DNA of 64,000 nucleotides from Amycolatopsis eburnea (GCF_003937945.1 NZ_RSEC01000048.1:124001-188000), one strand, 5' to 3'; numbered from the stretch's first letter, positions 1 through 9,236 are shown. Made by a program: numbers and translations. Notes: generated by a model from the letters alone, not told the origin.

Positions 1-926
1 GCGTGCGTAGCGCGGACGCGGTCGGCGAACCGATGCCCGGTCGGCCACGGCGAGACCTGCTCCTGATCGTTTGATGAGTCCGCGTCAGAGCCCGAAGGCG
101 CAGGCACGTCCGTCGTGCTCAACGCGGCGCGGATGCAGGCTGAGTGGCGGGAAACGCACCGCTCGACCGTCTGGGTGAGGTTGTGCCAGAGATGCCAACG
201 ATCGGCCACCTGCACTGCCTGCGGGGCGCCGACGGTAGCGGCTTCGGCGTAGAACGTCGCGCGGTCACGGCAGACGACCTCGATGCCAGGCCGTTCCGAC
301 AGCCATTCCGCGACGGTGCTGGCCTCTCGGTTCGGGAGCAGGTCGACCGGTCTGTGGGTCTCCACGTCGACCAGCACGGTGCCGTAGACGTGGCCTTTGC
401 GCTGGGCGTATTCGTCGACTCCGACGACTCGAGGATCCGATGGCGCGGGATCGGGCAGTTCTCCGACTCGCCGCAGCACGGTGCTGCGGCAGGACTTGAT
501 GCCCAGGGCCGCGCACAACCGGGCGCCCGCTCGGCCAGCCAGGGCAAGACCGATGGTTGCCACGGTCGACCGCAACCTCTCCGACCAGCGACTGTGGCGG
601 CGCGTCAGGCCAGGAACCTGCTCCGCGAAAGTCCTCCGCGGACACTGCTTCGCCTCGCACACAAAACGACGGACCCGCACCGTCAGTATCGTGCGGCGCC
701 CGACCGTGGGCAGATCGTTCACCGACCGCGTGTAGTTCCCGTGGACCCGAGCCGACCACGTTCCGCAGGCCGGGCACTGGGCGCCGCTTGCCTCGACGTG
801 GATGACACCGCGCAACTCGCCGCCCTCGGCGCGCAGGTCGGTCAGCACCACATTTGGCAAGTCCAGCAACAAGATTCCCGCGAGTTGCGGCGACGTCGAG
901 CACACCGCCACAACGATGTCGATCAC
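1..926 (-). CDS. ISL3-family transposase, cut by the window edge
   Basis: Reading the minus strand from a GTG at 926 gives an open frame with no stop to the window edge. It has the ISL3 layout: an N-terminal zinc-finger region (CPAC, then FVC and QCP further on), then the helix-turn-helix segment with LALAGRAGARL, then a DDE catalytic core with VVGVDEYAQRKG (first Asp), VVCRDRATFYAEAA (second Asp) and VADRWHLWHN. The enzyme cuts and joins the ends of its own element. The C-terminal third lies outside the window. The frame is intact as far as it can be seen, unlike the remnant of the same family near 42.3 kb. The N-terminal start is the least certain part, because the frame uses GTG and a stop sits just upstream. 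Confidence 0.9.
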   Translation of the reverse strand, partial: MIDIVVAVCSTSPQLAGILLLDLPNVVLTDLRAEGGELRGVIHVEASGAQCPACGTWSARVHGNYTRSVNDLPTVGRRTILTVRVRRFVCEAKQCPRRTFAEQVPGLTRRHSRWSERLRSTVATIGLALAGRAGARLCAALGIKSCRSTVLRRVGELPDPAPSDPRVVGVDEYAQRKGHVYGTVLVDVETHRPVDLLPNREASTVAEWLSERPGIEVVCRDRATFYAEAATVGAPQAVQVADRWHLWHNLTQTVERCVSRHSACIRAALSTTDVPAPSGSDADSSNDQEQVSPWPTGHRFADRVRATH

Positions 927-968
927 GAAGCAAAGTCACCGTGATCTTCCCCCTCCTGCTACGCAGCG

Positions 969-998
969 TGGCCGAACCACAAAACTTGGGCCAGAGCC
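969..998 (-). repeat. probable terminal inverted repeat of the ISL3 element
   Basis: Just upstream of the ISL3 transposase the minus strand reads GGCTCTGGCCCAAGTTTTGT, the G-rich start with a TCT core that is typical of ISL3-family ends. It would place the element boundary at 998 with the AT-rich target GAAATTC outside it. The matching end is beyond the window, so this cannot be confirmed here. Confidence 0.45.
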
Positions 999-1181
999 GA
1001 AATTCACTGACATAGCCAGGCGCTCGACGTCGCGCGGTCGTCACCGACTTCACGTCGGCAGCCATGGACCGCCTGACGGGTCAGCACTCATCGAGACGCG
1101 GGTTGGCAAACAGCCTGGCACCTCGCCGGCTTGCCCAGGAAGCCTCGCCAGCGCGACTGCTGGTTACCGCACGGTAGGTTA

Positions 1182-1219
1182 GTGTCATGCTTGACACAAA
1201 CTATCCCTGGGCTTACCGT
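1182..1219 (+). promoter_or_regulatory. promoter with overlapping palindromic operator for the TPP enzyme/SIR2 operon
   Basis: A consensus-like -35 TTGACA (1191-1196) and -10 TACCGT (1214-1219) are separated by 17 bases, about 75 bases ahead of the ATG at 1293. A perfect palindrome GTGTCA-TGCT-TGACAC (1182-1197) overlaps the -35 box, where a bound repressor would block RNA polymerase. The rest of 999-1292 shows nothing else recognisable. Confidence 0.5.
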
Positions 1220-1292
1220 CTCTGCGGAACGCTCCATAGCGTCAGCCTGACGATAAGATCGTCGACCGGTCGAGTCCTGGAAGGGGCACGCC

Positions 1293-2837
1293 ATGACCGC
1301 AACCGAGCCAGCCCTCCACCGCGCACCTGCTTCCACGAGCCGGGACACGTGTCACGACCTTGCAGACGTCCTCGACCAGCAGATCGACCGGGTGGTCGCC
1401 GTGGCAGGATCTCCGGTCACTCATGTGGCCGAGTTGCTGGCGGCCCGAAAGGCCGCCAGCTTCGAGTGGGCGATTAACGAGAAGGCCGCCGCCGAGACCG
1501 CGATCGGCCTCGCCGCCGCAGGCTGCCGTTCGTGCCTGATCACCAAGCACAACGGCCTCGACCTCGCCCTCGATCCGCTGATGAACGCCGCGGTGCACAC
1601 CATCGGCGCCGGACTGGTCATCATCTCTGGTGACGACCCCGACGCGGCGGGCTCCACCTGCGTCCAGGACTCGAGACTGGTCGCACATTTGGCCGGGCTC
1701 CCGGCCTTCGAGCCGGCTCTGGACGGCGACGTCGATTACCTGGTCCGCGCCGCCCTGGAACTGTCCGAGAGCGCGAGCATCCCGGCCCTGGTGAAGATCA
1801 CCACCCGGATGCACCAGCACTGCGCCACGATCGCCGCACCACCCCCGCCCACACGCCGGCCCCAGACGATCCACTACCTGTCGGGGCCCCGCCTCGACAG
1901 GCACACCGCGCACGGCCTCACCAAACTGGGACGTCATCAGCGACACCGGCTCATCGCACAGCCTCTCGCCGAGGCGGCGTTCGCGCAGCCCGGCATTGTC
2001 TCCGGAACCTGCGCCTCACCGTGTGGAACCGCTGTGATCGCCGTGGGTGCCGCGGCTGAAGCCGTGCCTATAGGCGCCTGCTGCCGGATGGTGGTACGAG
2101 CGAGCGTCCCCGTCCCCGAGGCCGTGCTCGACTTCGCCGACCGGCACGAACAGACGTTGGTGATCGAAGAACCGGCACCTGTGCTGGAGAACTGGTTGCG
2201 GGCGCGAGTCAGCCGACGGGAGGTGCTGCTCGGACGCGCCACCGGGCACGTCAAACCGGAAGGACTGATCTCGGTGCCCGAGGTTGAGCACGTCCTGCGC
2301 ACACACCGGGCCAGCTCGTGGACGCAGATCGAGCGCAAGCCGGACGTGGTCCTCACCCCGGGACCGTGGGAAACCCTCTTCGACGCCGTGGCTCGCCTGC
2401 ACCGGGCGGGCGCCTTCGTGGCCGCCGACGTCGGTTCGTCAGTCCGGCTGTGCTATCCGCCCTACAACGCCGCCGACGTAGCGCTATGTCTCGGTTCGGC
2501 GATCACGGTCGCGGGTGGCGCCGCGCGCACAGGGCGCCGCGCCATCGCCGTCACCGGCGACTTCGCGCTCCTGCACACCGGGCTCGAAGGCCTGCTCAGC
2601 ACCGCCCACCTGCAGCTTCCGCTGCTGGTAATCGTGCTCGCCAACGGAACCCAAGCGAAGACGGGCGGTCAGCCGCTGCCCGCGACCGACATCCCCGCCC
2701 TCGTCCAGGCCTGCGGGATCACCACCATCGACCAGTGGGCGCTCGGCTCCCTCGACGTGAAGGCAACCGAAGCCCGCCTGTCCTCGCTGATCTCGACGGG
2801 ACTTCCGGCCGCGGCGATCGTCAGCTCGAACCCGTGA
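1293..2837 (+). CDS. thiamine-diphosphate enzyme, IorA-like without the ferredoxin domain
   Basis: The 514-residue protein has the two-domain layout of the alpha subunit of indolepyruvate ferredoxin oxidoreductase. The N-terminal pyrimidine-binding domain carries EWAINEKAAAE (activating Glu about residue 63) and KHNGLDLALDPLM. The C-terminal diphosphate-binding domain carries TGDFALLHTG (Gly-Asp at about 422-423) with a conserved Asn (VLANGTQ) some 25 residues later. IorA proteins normally end in a two-[4Fe-4S] ferredoxin domain; here no Cys-rich tail exists and no beta subunit gene is nearby. The enzyme is therefore more likely a non-oxidative 2-oxoacid decarboxylase or ligase than an oxidoreductase. 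The ATG at 1293 follows AAGGGG. The gene is 17 bases from the nucleotidyltransferase and in one transcription unit with the SIR2 genes. The substrate is unknown. Confidence 0.8.
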   Translation: MTATEPALHRAPASTSRDTCHDLADVLDQQIDRVVAVAGSPVTHVAELLAARKAASFEWAINEKAAAETAIGLAAAGCRSCLITKHNGLDLALDPLMNAAVHTIGAGLVIISGDDPDAAGSTCVQDSRLVAHLAGLPAFEPALDGDVDYLVRAALELSESASIPALVKITTRMHQHCATIAAPPPPTRRPQTIHYLSGPRLDRHTAHGLTKLGRHQRHRLIAQPLAEAAFAQPGIVSGTCASPCGTAVIAVGAAAEAVPIGACCRMVVRASVPVPEAVLDFADRHEQTLVIEEPAPVLENWLRARVSRREVLLGRATGHVKPEGLISVPEVEHVLRTHRASSWTQIERKPDVVLTPGPWETLFDAVARLHRAGAFVAADVGSSVRLCYPPYNAADVALCLGSAITVAGGAARTGRRAIAVTGDFALLHTGLEGLLSTAHLQLPLLVIVLANGTQAKTGGQPLPATDIPALVQACGITTIDQWALGSLDVKATEARLSSLISTGLPAAAIVSSNP

Positions 2838-2854
2838 CCGGAGAGGAGAACACC

Positions 2855-3949
2855 GTGGGGCTACCCGCTACGGTCGAAGGTCAGTTGCACGTGTTGATCC
2901 CGGCCGGGGGCAGCGGCACCCGGCTCTGGCCGGTGAGCAGGGAGGGCACCCCGAAATTTCTGCTCGATGTAGGCACCGGTGAACCTCTGTTGCTGGACGC
3001 GGTTCGGCGAGCGCTCGCCGTCACCGCACCCGACCGGATTCATATCGTGACATCGGCAGGCTACGTCGAGCAGACCCGCGAGATCACCCGGCCGCTCGGC
3101 GTGGTGTCCGTGATCTGTGAGCCGGAGGCCCGGGATACGTGCGCGGCGATCGCGCTGGGCTCGCACATTATCGCCCTCGGCGACCCCGGCGCGGTCGTGG
3201 TGTCGACGCCTGCAGACCAGTTCGTACCCAATGACGGTCCGTGGCGCCGGGCGATCACGGCGCTGATCAACGCCGCCGACGACGACCGGCTCGCCTGCCT
3301 CGGCATCGTACCGACCCGACCCGACACCGGCTTCGGCTACATGTATGTCGCGGCCGACGATATTAATGTGGCCCGCCCCTGTGCCGTCACGTCATTCCAC
3401 GAAAAGCCGGATGCCGTGACCGCTACGTCGTACCTCAAAGGGAAACGCCACCTCTGGAATTCCGGGATCATGGCGTGGCGGGCCGCGGCATTCGGGGAAT
3501 TGGTGGCCCGGTGCGCCCCCGCTGTCAGTGAGGCCGTGCACCAAGTCGCGGCTCGCGGGCACGCCGACGACCAGGCGTTGCGTGCGTGGCGCCGGGCGCC
3601 CCGCGCGCCGATCGAGCCCGTCCTGCTCGAGCCGGCAGCCACGTCCGGGCGGCTCAATGCCGTACCGGCCGCGCTGGACTGGCGCGACCTCGGCAGCTGG
3701 ACCGCCGTCGCCGACATGCACGCCGCCGGCGGCGAACAGGATCGGCTGGTCCTCGCCCACGAAGCACACAACTGTTCGGTCACGAAGACGAAGGGGCGAC
3801 ACGCATGCCGTTACGTCTTGGTCGGAGTGCGCGATCTGGTCGTCGTCGACTGCGAGGACGTCGTCATGATCATGCACAGAGGTGCGGCGCAGGACGTGAA
3901 GAAAGTGATCGGCGAGCTGACCGCACGAGGGTGGGCGGACCTCACCTGA
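2855..3949 (+). CDS. mannose-1-phosphate guanylyltransferase-type nucleotidyltransferase
   Basis: This 364-residue protein has the ManC/GMP-type sugar-nucleotidyltransferase signature IPAGGSGTRLWPVSRE followed by PKFLL at residues 15-37, which binds the nucleoside triphosphate and Mg2+. It also has STPADQFV in the middle, FHEKPD and LWNSGIMAWR, and a C-terminal left-handed helix segment of the kind seen in ManC (NCSVTKTKG, VVVDCEDVVMIM). Family members transfer NMP from NTP to a sugar 1-phosphate. The GTG start at 2855 is set by GGAGAGGAG just upstream. It sits between the TPP enzyme (17-base gap) and the first SIR2 gene (30-base gap). GDP-mannose formation is the default, but the neighbouring cyclitol-like operon 20 kb away offers another possible acceptor. 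The true sugar phosphate is unknown. Confidence 0.85.
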   Translation: MGLPATVEGQLHVLIPAGGSGTRLWPVSREGTPKFLLDVGTGEPLLLDAVRRALAVTAPDRIHIVTSAGYVEQTREITRPLGVVSVICEPEARDTCAAIALGSHIIALGDPGAVVVSTPADQFVPNDGPWRRAITALINAADDDRLACLGIVPTRPDTGFGYMYVAADDINVARPCAVTSFHEKPDAVTATSYLKGKRHLWNSGIMAWRAAAFGELVARCAPAVSEAVHQVAARGHADDQALRAWRRAPRAPIEPVLLEPAATSGRLNAVPAALDWRDLGSWTAVADMHAAGGEQDRLVLAHEAHNCSVTKTKGRHACRYVLVGVRDLVVVDCEDVVMIMHRGAAQDVKKVIGELTARGWADLT

Positions 3950-3979
3950 CAACGCCCACCCGAGACGCACGGAGGAGCC

Positions 3980-5788
3980 GTGAATTTACAGCAATTGATG
4001 GACGAATTCGCGAGTGTGAACCCGCAGGATGTGACCGTGCTCAGTGGCGCAGGCTTGTCGGTGGAGGGCCCCTCCTCGCTGCCCACCGGCGAGGAACTGA
4101 CGAAGCGCGTGTTCGACGCCTTCTTCCTCCCCGGCACGCTGAAGACGATCCGCAGCAAGCACGCCGCCGTGGGCTGGTTCGAGCAGCCATTGTGCCCGTC
4201 GCTCGCACCCGAGCGGAAGTCTCGACTGCCCCGGCTCGAGACCGTTCTGGGCGTGGCAGCACGGATCCACGGCCCGGAGGCGATCGATCGCAGCACCGCC
4301 GACATGGCCGTCGCCGAGCCCAACCGACTGCACCGCTTCTTCGCCCAGCACCTCGACCGTGGCGGCGGTCACCTGACCGCGAACTTCGACGAGTGCATCG
4401 AACGGGCTGCCGCGGCTACAGGAGCGAACTGGGCGAACAGCGACCTCCTGCACTTCCATGGATCGGTCGGCGGAGCCGGCGCGCTCGGCGCAACACTCGA
4501 GCGCATCGAACGAGGTTTCTCCCCCGATCTGGCGCACAAGTTTCTCGCACTGCTCACCCGGCGACCGATGCTGCTCGTGGCCGGCTACAGCGGCAGCGAC
4601 TTCTTCGACGTCAACACAGTGATCGCCGGGCTTCCGCCGCGCTCGTTGCGCGGGCTGCGCGTGGTCTGGCTGCTACACAGCGACCACGACCCGCATCTTC
4701 TGCCGATTCAGTCGCTGGCCCCGGACGAACCGACATTGTCCATCTTCGACATCCTGCTGAGGCAAGGAGCCGATCTGTCAGTGGTCTGCGCGCCCACGGA
4801 TTTCCTGCTGGGTGAGCTTGTCCGGCGTTGGCAGTTCACCCCGCTCGGCAGTCCGCTGGGGCGCAGCCCGAAGGATCCGCGCATCGACGTGGACCACAGC
4901 CTCCCGCTGGTCGCGACGTTCGCCCTGTACCTGGATGTCGGCCTATTCGGAGAGGTGTCGTCGCTGGCCCAGGCAGCGGCTCCGCTTATGCCAGCCGACG
5001 AAGTTCGTTCAGCGACAAGCGCCGCCCTATGGGAAGCGGGCCGCTGGAACGATGTCCGCAGGCTTTGGCGGCGGGTCAGACCGAGGACGGATACAACACG
5101 ATTGGAACGGATCGGCGCGAGCCTGTGGGTGCAAGGCCGGCTGCTGCCGGCCTTCGCCTGGCTCACCTGGTACCGCCGCCGAGCTTCGGGAGACGCGCGC
5201 CAAGTGCTCGCCGAAACCGAGGGCAGGGTGCTCGAACATATGCTCCGCACGCCCGACCTGCGCTGGCTGGCCCGCCGTTTCGTTCACGGCGTCCTCGGCG
5301 AACTCGGACAGACCGATCAGACGATCGGGGTTACCCTGTACCGGCGGCGAACCGATCTCGCGAGCAGCCTCGGCAGCACCGTGGGCGGTGAACGCGAACC
5401 GCACCACGCGATGATGTCCAGTGAATGGTTTGGTCAGGCTGGCAATGTCCTAGCCTGGGTCACCTACCAGCACCGGCGACTACGCGACTCATACCGTGAC
5501 ACAGACTCCGCGCAGGAACTCGGCGACCGGTACTCGGTATTGCGCGAGTGGTACCAGGCCGTCGGCTCGAAGGCGGGCGGGATCCGTACCCACCTGCTGC
5601 CCGGCGCGCACCGGGTGTTCCCGACGTCCGAAGTCCTGACCGGGGTGTTCGATTTGCAATACGGCTGGTGGCAGCGGTTCCGTATTGTCGCGCGCCACGC
5701 CGTGAAACGAGAACTGTGGCTGCGTAGGGCTGGCCAGTCGCCCCAGCTAGCAAGGGCCAGGGCGACCAGCGAGGCGAGCGTCGGATGA
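3980..5788 (+). CDS. SIR2-domain protein with helical C-terminal region (first of three)
   Basis: The N-terminal ~250 residues show the SIR2 NAD-binding core in divergent form: LSGAGLSVE (about residues 22-29), LTANFDEC (Asn135, Asp137), LHFHGSVG (His160, in the position of the SIR2 catalytic His) and VAGYSGSDFFD (202-207). The remaining ~350 residues are alpha-helical with no named motif. Proteins of this build (SIR2 head plus a sensor or effector tail) include anti-phage NADases such as ThsA and DSR. Whether this one degrades NAD+ is an inference. The GTG at 3980 follows CGGAGGAG. The stop overlaps the next SIR2 gene by four bases (ATGA), so the two are translationally coupled. Confidence 0.75.
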   Translation: MNLQQLMDEFASVNPQDVTVLSGAGLSVEGPSSLPTGEELTKRVFDAFFLPGTLKTIRSKHAAVGWFEQPLCPSLAPERKSRLPRLETVLGVAARIHGPEAIDRSTADMAVAEPNRLHRFFAQHLDRGGGHLTANFDECIERAAAATGANWANSDLLHFHGSVGGAGALGATLERIERGFSPDLAHKFLALLTRRPMLLVAGYSGSDFFDVNTVIAGLPPRSLRGLRVVWLLHSDHDPHLLPIQSLAPDEPTLSIFDILLRQGADLSVVCAPTDFLLGELVRRWQFTPLGSPLGRSPKDPRIDVDHSLPLVATFALYLDVGLFGEVSSLAQAAAPLMPADEVRSATSAALWEAGRWNDVRRLWRRVRPRTDTTRLERIGASLWVQGRLLPAFAWLTWYRRRASGDARQVLAETEGRVLEHMLRTPDLRWLARRFVHGVLGELGQTDQTIGVTLYRRRTDLASSLGSTVGGEREPHHAMMSSEWFGQAGNVLAWVTYQHRRLRDSYRDTDSAQELGDRYSVLREWYQAVGSKAGGIRTHLLPGAHRVFPTSEVLTGVFDLQYGWWQRFRIVARHAVKRELWLRRAGQSPQLARARATSEASVG

Positions 5789-7674
5789 AGGACCTGACCA
5801 CAACCGAAGCCGTACGGTGGCTGCAATCGGACGAACCGACCCTGATCGTCGCCGGTGCAGGTATATCGATGGGAGCACCGACCAACGCGCCCGGTGTAGC
5901 ACCGTTCCTGGCTGGAACCACGACGCTGCTCGAAGAGGCGGCAGAATACGTGCCTCGGGACCGGTCATACCGGCGACGCCTGTTCCCCGAAGCGTGTTAT
6001 GGCGCCATCGGGGAAGCTTATGGCACCGATTCTCACCTCAGGATCTGGGAATCCTTAAGGCCCGAAGTGGCCGACCAGGTGGGAGCGGTGCCGGCAGTGG
6101 GGCACCGGGTGATCATGCGGCTGGCGCAGCGCAATGGCTGGCCCGTGCTGACCACCAACTTCGACTGCTTCCTGGAGACCGCCGCAAGGGCGCTCACCAT
6201 CGATTTCGACCTTCGCATCCCTCAGCCGTGGCATCACGAACTCGACCTCATATCGTCCGTGGGCCGGGCGATCATGGTCAAGCTCCACGGCACCGCGACC
6301 GAATACGGGACGGTGAAGGCGACCGCAGCCGACCTGTCCCGGTGTTCGATCATCCTCGAGAACATGCGGCTGCGTCCGCAGCCCCGCCGAATCCTGATCG
6401 CCGGGTACAGCGGGCGGGACTTCGACCTGTTCCCCTGGCTGACCGGCACGATGGCCAGCTGCGAGGTGCTCTGGGTGGACCGCAGCTTCGCTGGCGCGGA
6501 CGGCCATACACATCGCGCCAGCACAGTGCCCGGCGTGCTGACATGGACCGGCAACTGGAACGACCTCGCGCGCGAGGTCGCCGAACCATCGGACCTCGCC
6601 CACCCGGCAGGCCGCCCGGACGCTGACATTGCACGTGACTTCCGGCAAGCGGTCACCGATGCCGTAGACGAACACGTTGCAACCCTGTTGACCCGGCGCG
6701 ATGGCCGTGCTGTGGCCGCTTTTACCGGCGTCCTCGCATCCACTGGCGCACATCGCGACGTCGCCGAACTCCTTGCCCGCGTGGACGACATCACCAGCCG
6801 GAGCGTCCGGATCCAAACGCTGCTGTGGGGTGCGCATGCGAATTCGTCCCTCGACCGGTTCGGCACGGCTCTGGTGATCGCCCGGCGAGCCCGAGCGCTT
6901 GCTTGGCGCACGCTCTCCTTCTACAGCGCGGGTCGTGCGGCGATCGCCGTCAGCTACGCCCACGTGGCCAACCACTGGCTGTCGGTGCTGCCGGGGGGCC
7001 CACGCGCGCGGCGGGACCAAGTGAAGAAAGTCTTGGCTCTGGCCCACGTGCCCCTCGTCACCGCGCTATATGCACCGTTAGGACTGTGGTCAATTATACG
7101 GATCACGGGGAGCACTGGTTTCCCGCCCACTGCTCAATACCGGTTTGCCTCCGACTATCTCGAGCACCTTATTCGGCTGATGGCGTTGCTGGAACGACTC
7201 CGCGGGAAGCTCCCAACCGCTGGCTCTCTGCTCGACTCAGGATGGCAGCAAATCCAGCGCAACTGCGTTCGGATCGGCTACACGGCTGGCGTGTTCAACG
7301 TTTCGAAATACCTTTCCCGCCAACAGACAGGCGTCGGCGGCCCCGAAGGCACGTTGGCCCGAGCTCTCGCGATCGGCGATCTCCTGGGCGAAACACTCGC
7401 CCGGCGCGACATCGGCTCGTCACTGGCGGCACGCAGCCGACAGGAACCGGATGCCGCAGAAGCCCTCCGAGAGGAGGCGGTCACACAGCTGAAACTGGCG
7501 CTGCGGACGGCGCTGCACCTCGGCTGCCCGTCCTTGGTACTCAAGATCCTCCTGCAGCTCAAAGAAGTGGGTGTCCAATGCAGCAGTCCAACCGGGGTCG
7601 CGCGACTGATCGACCGGACCGAGTGCACTGCGATCATCCGGGACAAAGCCCGGATCATCGCGGCACTCACCTGA
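5785..7674 (+). CDS. SIR2-domain protein with helical C-terminal region (second of three)
   Basis: A 629-residue paralogue in architecture, though not close in sequence, of the preceding gene. SIR2 landmarks are VAGAGISMG (residues 22-30), LTTNFDCF (Asn125, Asp127), VKLHGTAT (His168) and IAGYSGRDFD (about 207-213). The C-terminal ~380 residues are predicted helical and contain Arg/Ala-rich hairpins that may be degenerate repeats. The ATG at 5785 overlaps the stop of the first SIR2 gene. Co-translation suggests the two proteins act together. Catalytic NADase activity is plausible because the Asn and His landmarks are present, but the classical zinc-binding cysteines of deacetylases are absent, which argues against protein deacetylation. 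Confidence 0.75.
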   Translation: MKDLTTTEAVRWLQSDEPTLIVAGAGISMGAPTNAPGVAPFLAGTTTLLEEAAEYVPRDRSYRRRLFPEACYGAIGEAYGTDSHLRIWESLRPEVADQVGAVPAVGHRVIMRLAQRNGWPVLTTNFDCFLETAARALTIDFDLRIPQPWHHELDLISSVGRAIMVKLHGTATEYGTVKATAADLSRCSIILENMRLRPQPRRILIAGYSGRDFDLFPWLTGTMASCEVLWVDRSFAGADGHTHRASTVPGVLTWTGNWNDLAREVAEPSDLAHPAGRPDADIARDFRQAVTDAVDEHVATLLTRRDGRAVAAFTGVLASTGAHRDVAELLARVDDITSRSVRIQTLLWGAHANSSLDRFGTALVIARRARALAWRTLSFYSAGRAAIAVSYAHVANHWLSVLPGGPRARRDQVKKVLALAHVPLVTALYAPLGLWSIIRITGSTGFPPTAQYRFASDYLEHLIRLMALLERLRGKLPTAGSLLDSGWQQIQRNCVRIGYTAGVFNVSKYLSRQQTGVGGPEGTLARALAIGDLLGETLARRDIGSSLAARSRQEPDAAEALREEAVTQLKLALRTALHLGCPSLVLKILLQLKEVGVQCSSPTGVARLIDRTECTAIIRDKARIIAALT

Positions 7675-7771
7675 CTTCCCGCCACCAAATCTGAGAACGA
7701 CGTAACAGGTGACGACCACCCATCGACTCTGCGGACACACCTTTATCAGTGACACAAGGAAAGGCCCACCG

Positions 7772-7981
7772 ATGTCGTGGTTATTTCCCGCGATCTACGT
7801 ACTAGGCATGATCGTGGTGTCGGAGATTCTGCGACGCAAGGCAGGCATCAGGCACGGAAGAAGGATCCCCATCCTCGGCCCGAATGGCGTCGGTATCAAG
7901 TGGTTCGGCGTGTCGATCGTGAAGACGCTCTTCTTGCCGGTCACGGTCGGGGTGTGGACGGTGCGCGCTGTTGCCCGGTGA
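7772..7981 (+). CDS. small membrane protein between SIR2 genes
   Basis: A 69-residue protein starting at ATG 7772 behind AAGGAAAGG. It has a hydrophobic N-terminal segment (LFPAIYVLGMIVV) and a second, weaker one near the C-terminus (IVKTLFLPVTVGVWTV), separated by a basic loop rich in Arg/Lys/His. It overlaps the start of the third SIR2 gene by 11 bases. No family is recognised. Position suggests a membrane partner of the SIR2 proteins, an inference from context only. Confidence 0.6.
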   Translation: MSWLFPAIYVLGMIVVSEILRRKAGIRHGRRIPILGPNGVGIKWFGVSIVKTLFLPVTVGVWTVRAVAR

Positions 7982-9236
7982 GCACGGGCGACGGACGTTC
8001 CTCGTCGGCGCGGGCGCGAGTGTCGTCCCGCCTGCTGGGCTTCCGCTGTTCTTCGCGCTGCGCAGCTACCTGATCGAGCAACTGAACCTGCCGTCGGAGG
8101 CCGTGGACGGCGCGACGCAACTGGCACCGGAAACCTTCATGCGAGCGCTGTACGAGGGCGGACTGCCCCTCGAACTCTGGCTCACTCGCACGTTGCGCCA
8201 AGGGCATCCGAACGCCGTGCACACGGTCCTGGCGACCGCGCTAGCATTCGGGGACCAGGTCTGGACAGTCAACGTCGACGAACTCATCGAAGCAGCGTCG
8301 CCAGTGGCTCTCAAGGTCGCCGCGTACGACGACGAGGTCCCGGACGCGGACGCCACACTGCTCAAACCACACGGCACGGTCAGCAACGGGCGGTACATTT
8401 TCCGGTCCGACCAGGTCGTGCGGCCTTTGCCGACCGGCTGGGCTCACCGGCTCGTCGACGACTGCGCAGGCCGCGACGTAGTCGTGATCGGGTACGCGGG
8501 GCTCGACGTCGACCTCCGGCTCGTCTTGGACGATGCGCTGGCGGGTGCGAACACGATCACCTGGTTTGCGACCACCGGTGACCGCGAAGGTCTCGTCCGG
8601 CGGTTCCCGATTCTCGACCGCGACAACACCTTCCACGGCGAGAAAAGCCCCGACTCACTCAGTCCTGCCTTTCTGGACTGGGCAGACGCCGAAGGTCTGA
8701 CCGGAAACGTCACGCCCTACCAGCGAGAGGCCGTGACGCGGCGCGATGACCGGCAGCCCGTGGACCTGGAAGGCGACACCCGGCTGGCGCGCGCGATGCT
8801 GCTGGAACGCATCGGCGATCGCCCTGGCGCCCGGGCAGGTCTGCTCGAGATCCTGCTGCCACGGCTGACCGCGCAACGACAGCGGCTAAAGGCCGCTGCG
8901 GCGCGGCTGCGCACCATCGAGCTGTACGGCGAAGCTCCATGGACGAAGCCGTTCCTCACCGTCGCGCGCAGCAAGCTCGCCTGGATTTTGCCCTCCGCCC
9001 TGCGCAGGCGACTGGACCGGGTCGACGTCACTCTCCTCAGTAGCTCTCACGGACTACACGCCGAAGCTCGCGCCTGCTCGGAACAGCGAAGGCCGCGCGG
9101 TTCACCGGTGATCTGCCGGGAGCGATCGCGGACGCGTCCAAAGCGGCCGAGTTGGCTCGCGCGAGCGGAGACGTCGACCTGCTCGCCCACGCATTGTTCG
9201 AACGAGCCTTCGCCCACATGTGGGCGGGAGAACTAG
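7971..9236 (+). CDS. SIR2-domain protein, N-terminal part of a frameshifted gene (third of three)
   Basis: The frame opens at TTG 7971, overlapping the small membrane gene. The SIR2 core is clear: LVGAGASVVPPAG (residues 11-23), WTVNVDELIE (Asn101, Asp103), LKPHGTVSN (His134) and VIGYAGLDVDL (from about 173). Helical sequence follows to about residue 360 (near 9050), after which the frame becomes Arg/Ser/Pro-rich and non-protein-like. The continuation LLGTAKAARFTGDLPGAI lies in another frame, giving one ~660-residue protein if a single-base slip near 9040-9090 is allowed. The slip may be a sequencing error, a true inactivating mutation or programmed. The size with the slip repaired would match its two neighbours. 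Confidence 0.7.
   Translation: MPGEHGRRTFLVGAGASVVPPAGLPLFFALRSYLIEQLNLPSEAVDGATQLAPETFMRALYEGGLPLELWLTRTLRQGHPNAVHTVLATALAFGDQVWTVNVDELIEAASPVALKVAAYDDEVPDADATLLKPHGTVSNGRYIFRSDQVVRPLPTGWAHRLVDDCAGRDVVVIGYAGLDVDLRLVLDDALAGANTITWFATTGDREGLVRRFPILDRDNTFHGEKSPDSLSPAFLDWADAEGLTGNVTPYQREAVTRRDDRQPVDLEGDTRLARAMLLERIGDRPGARAGLLEILLPRLTAQRQRLKAAAARLRTIELYGEAPWTKPFLTVARSKLAWILPSALRRRLDRVDVTLLSSSHGLHAEARACSEQRRPRGSPVICRERSRTRPKRPSWLARAETSTCSPTHCSNEPSPTCGREN

Noticed and set aside
144..944. Plus-strand frame at the left edge
   Set aside because: The minus strand carries a clear ISL3 transposase in the same place, with zinc-finger and DDE motifs.
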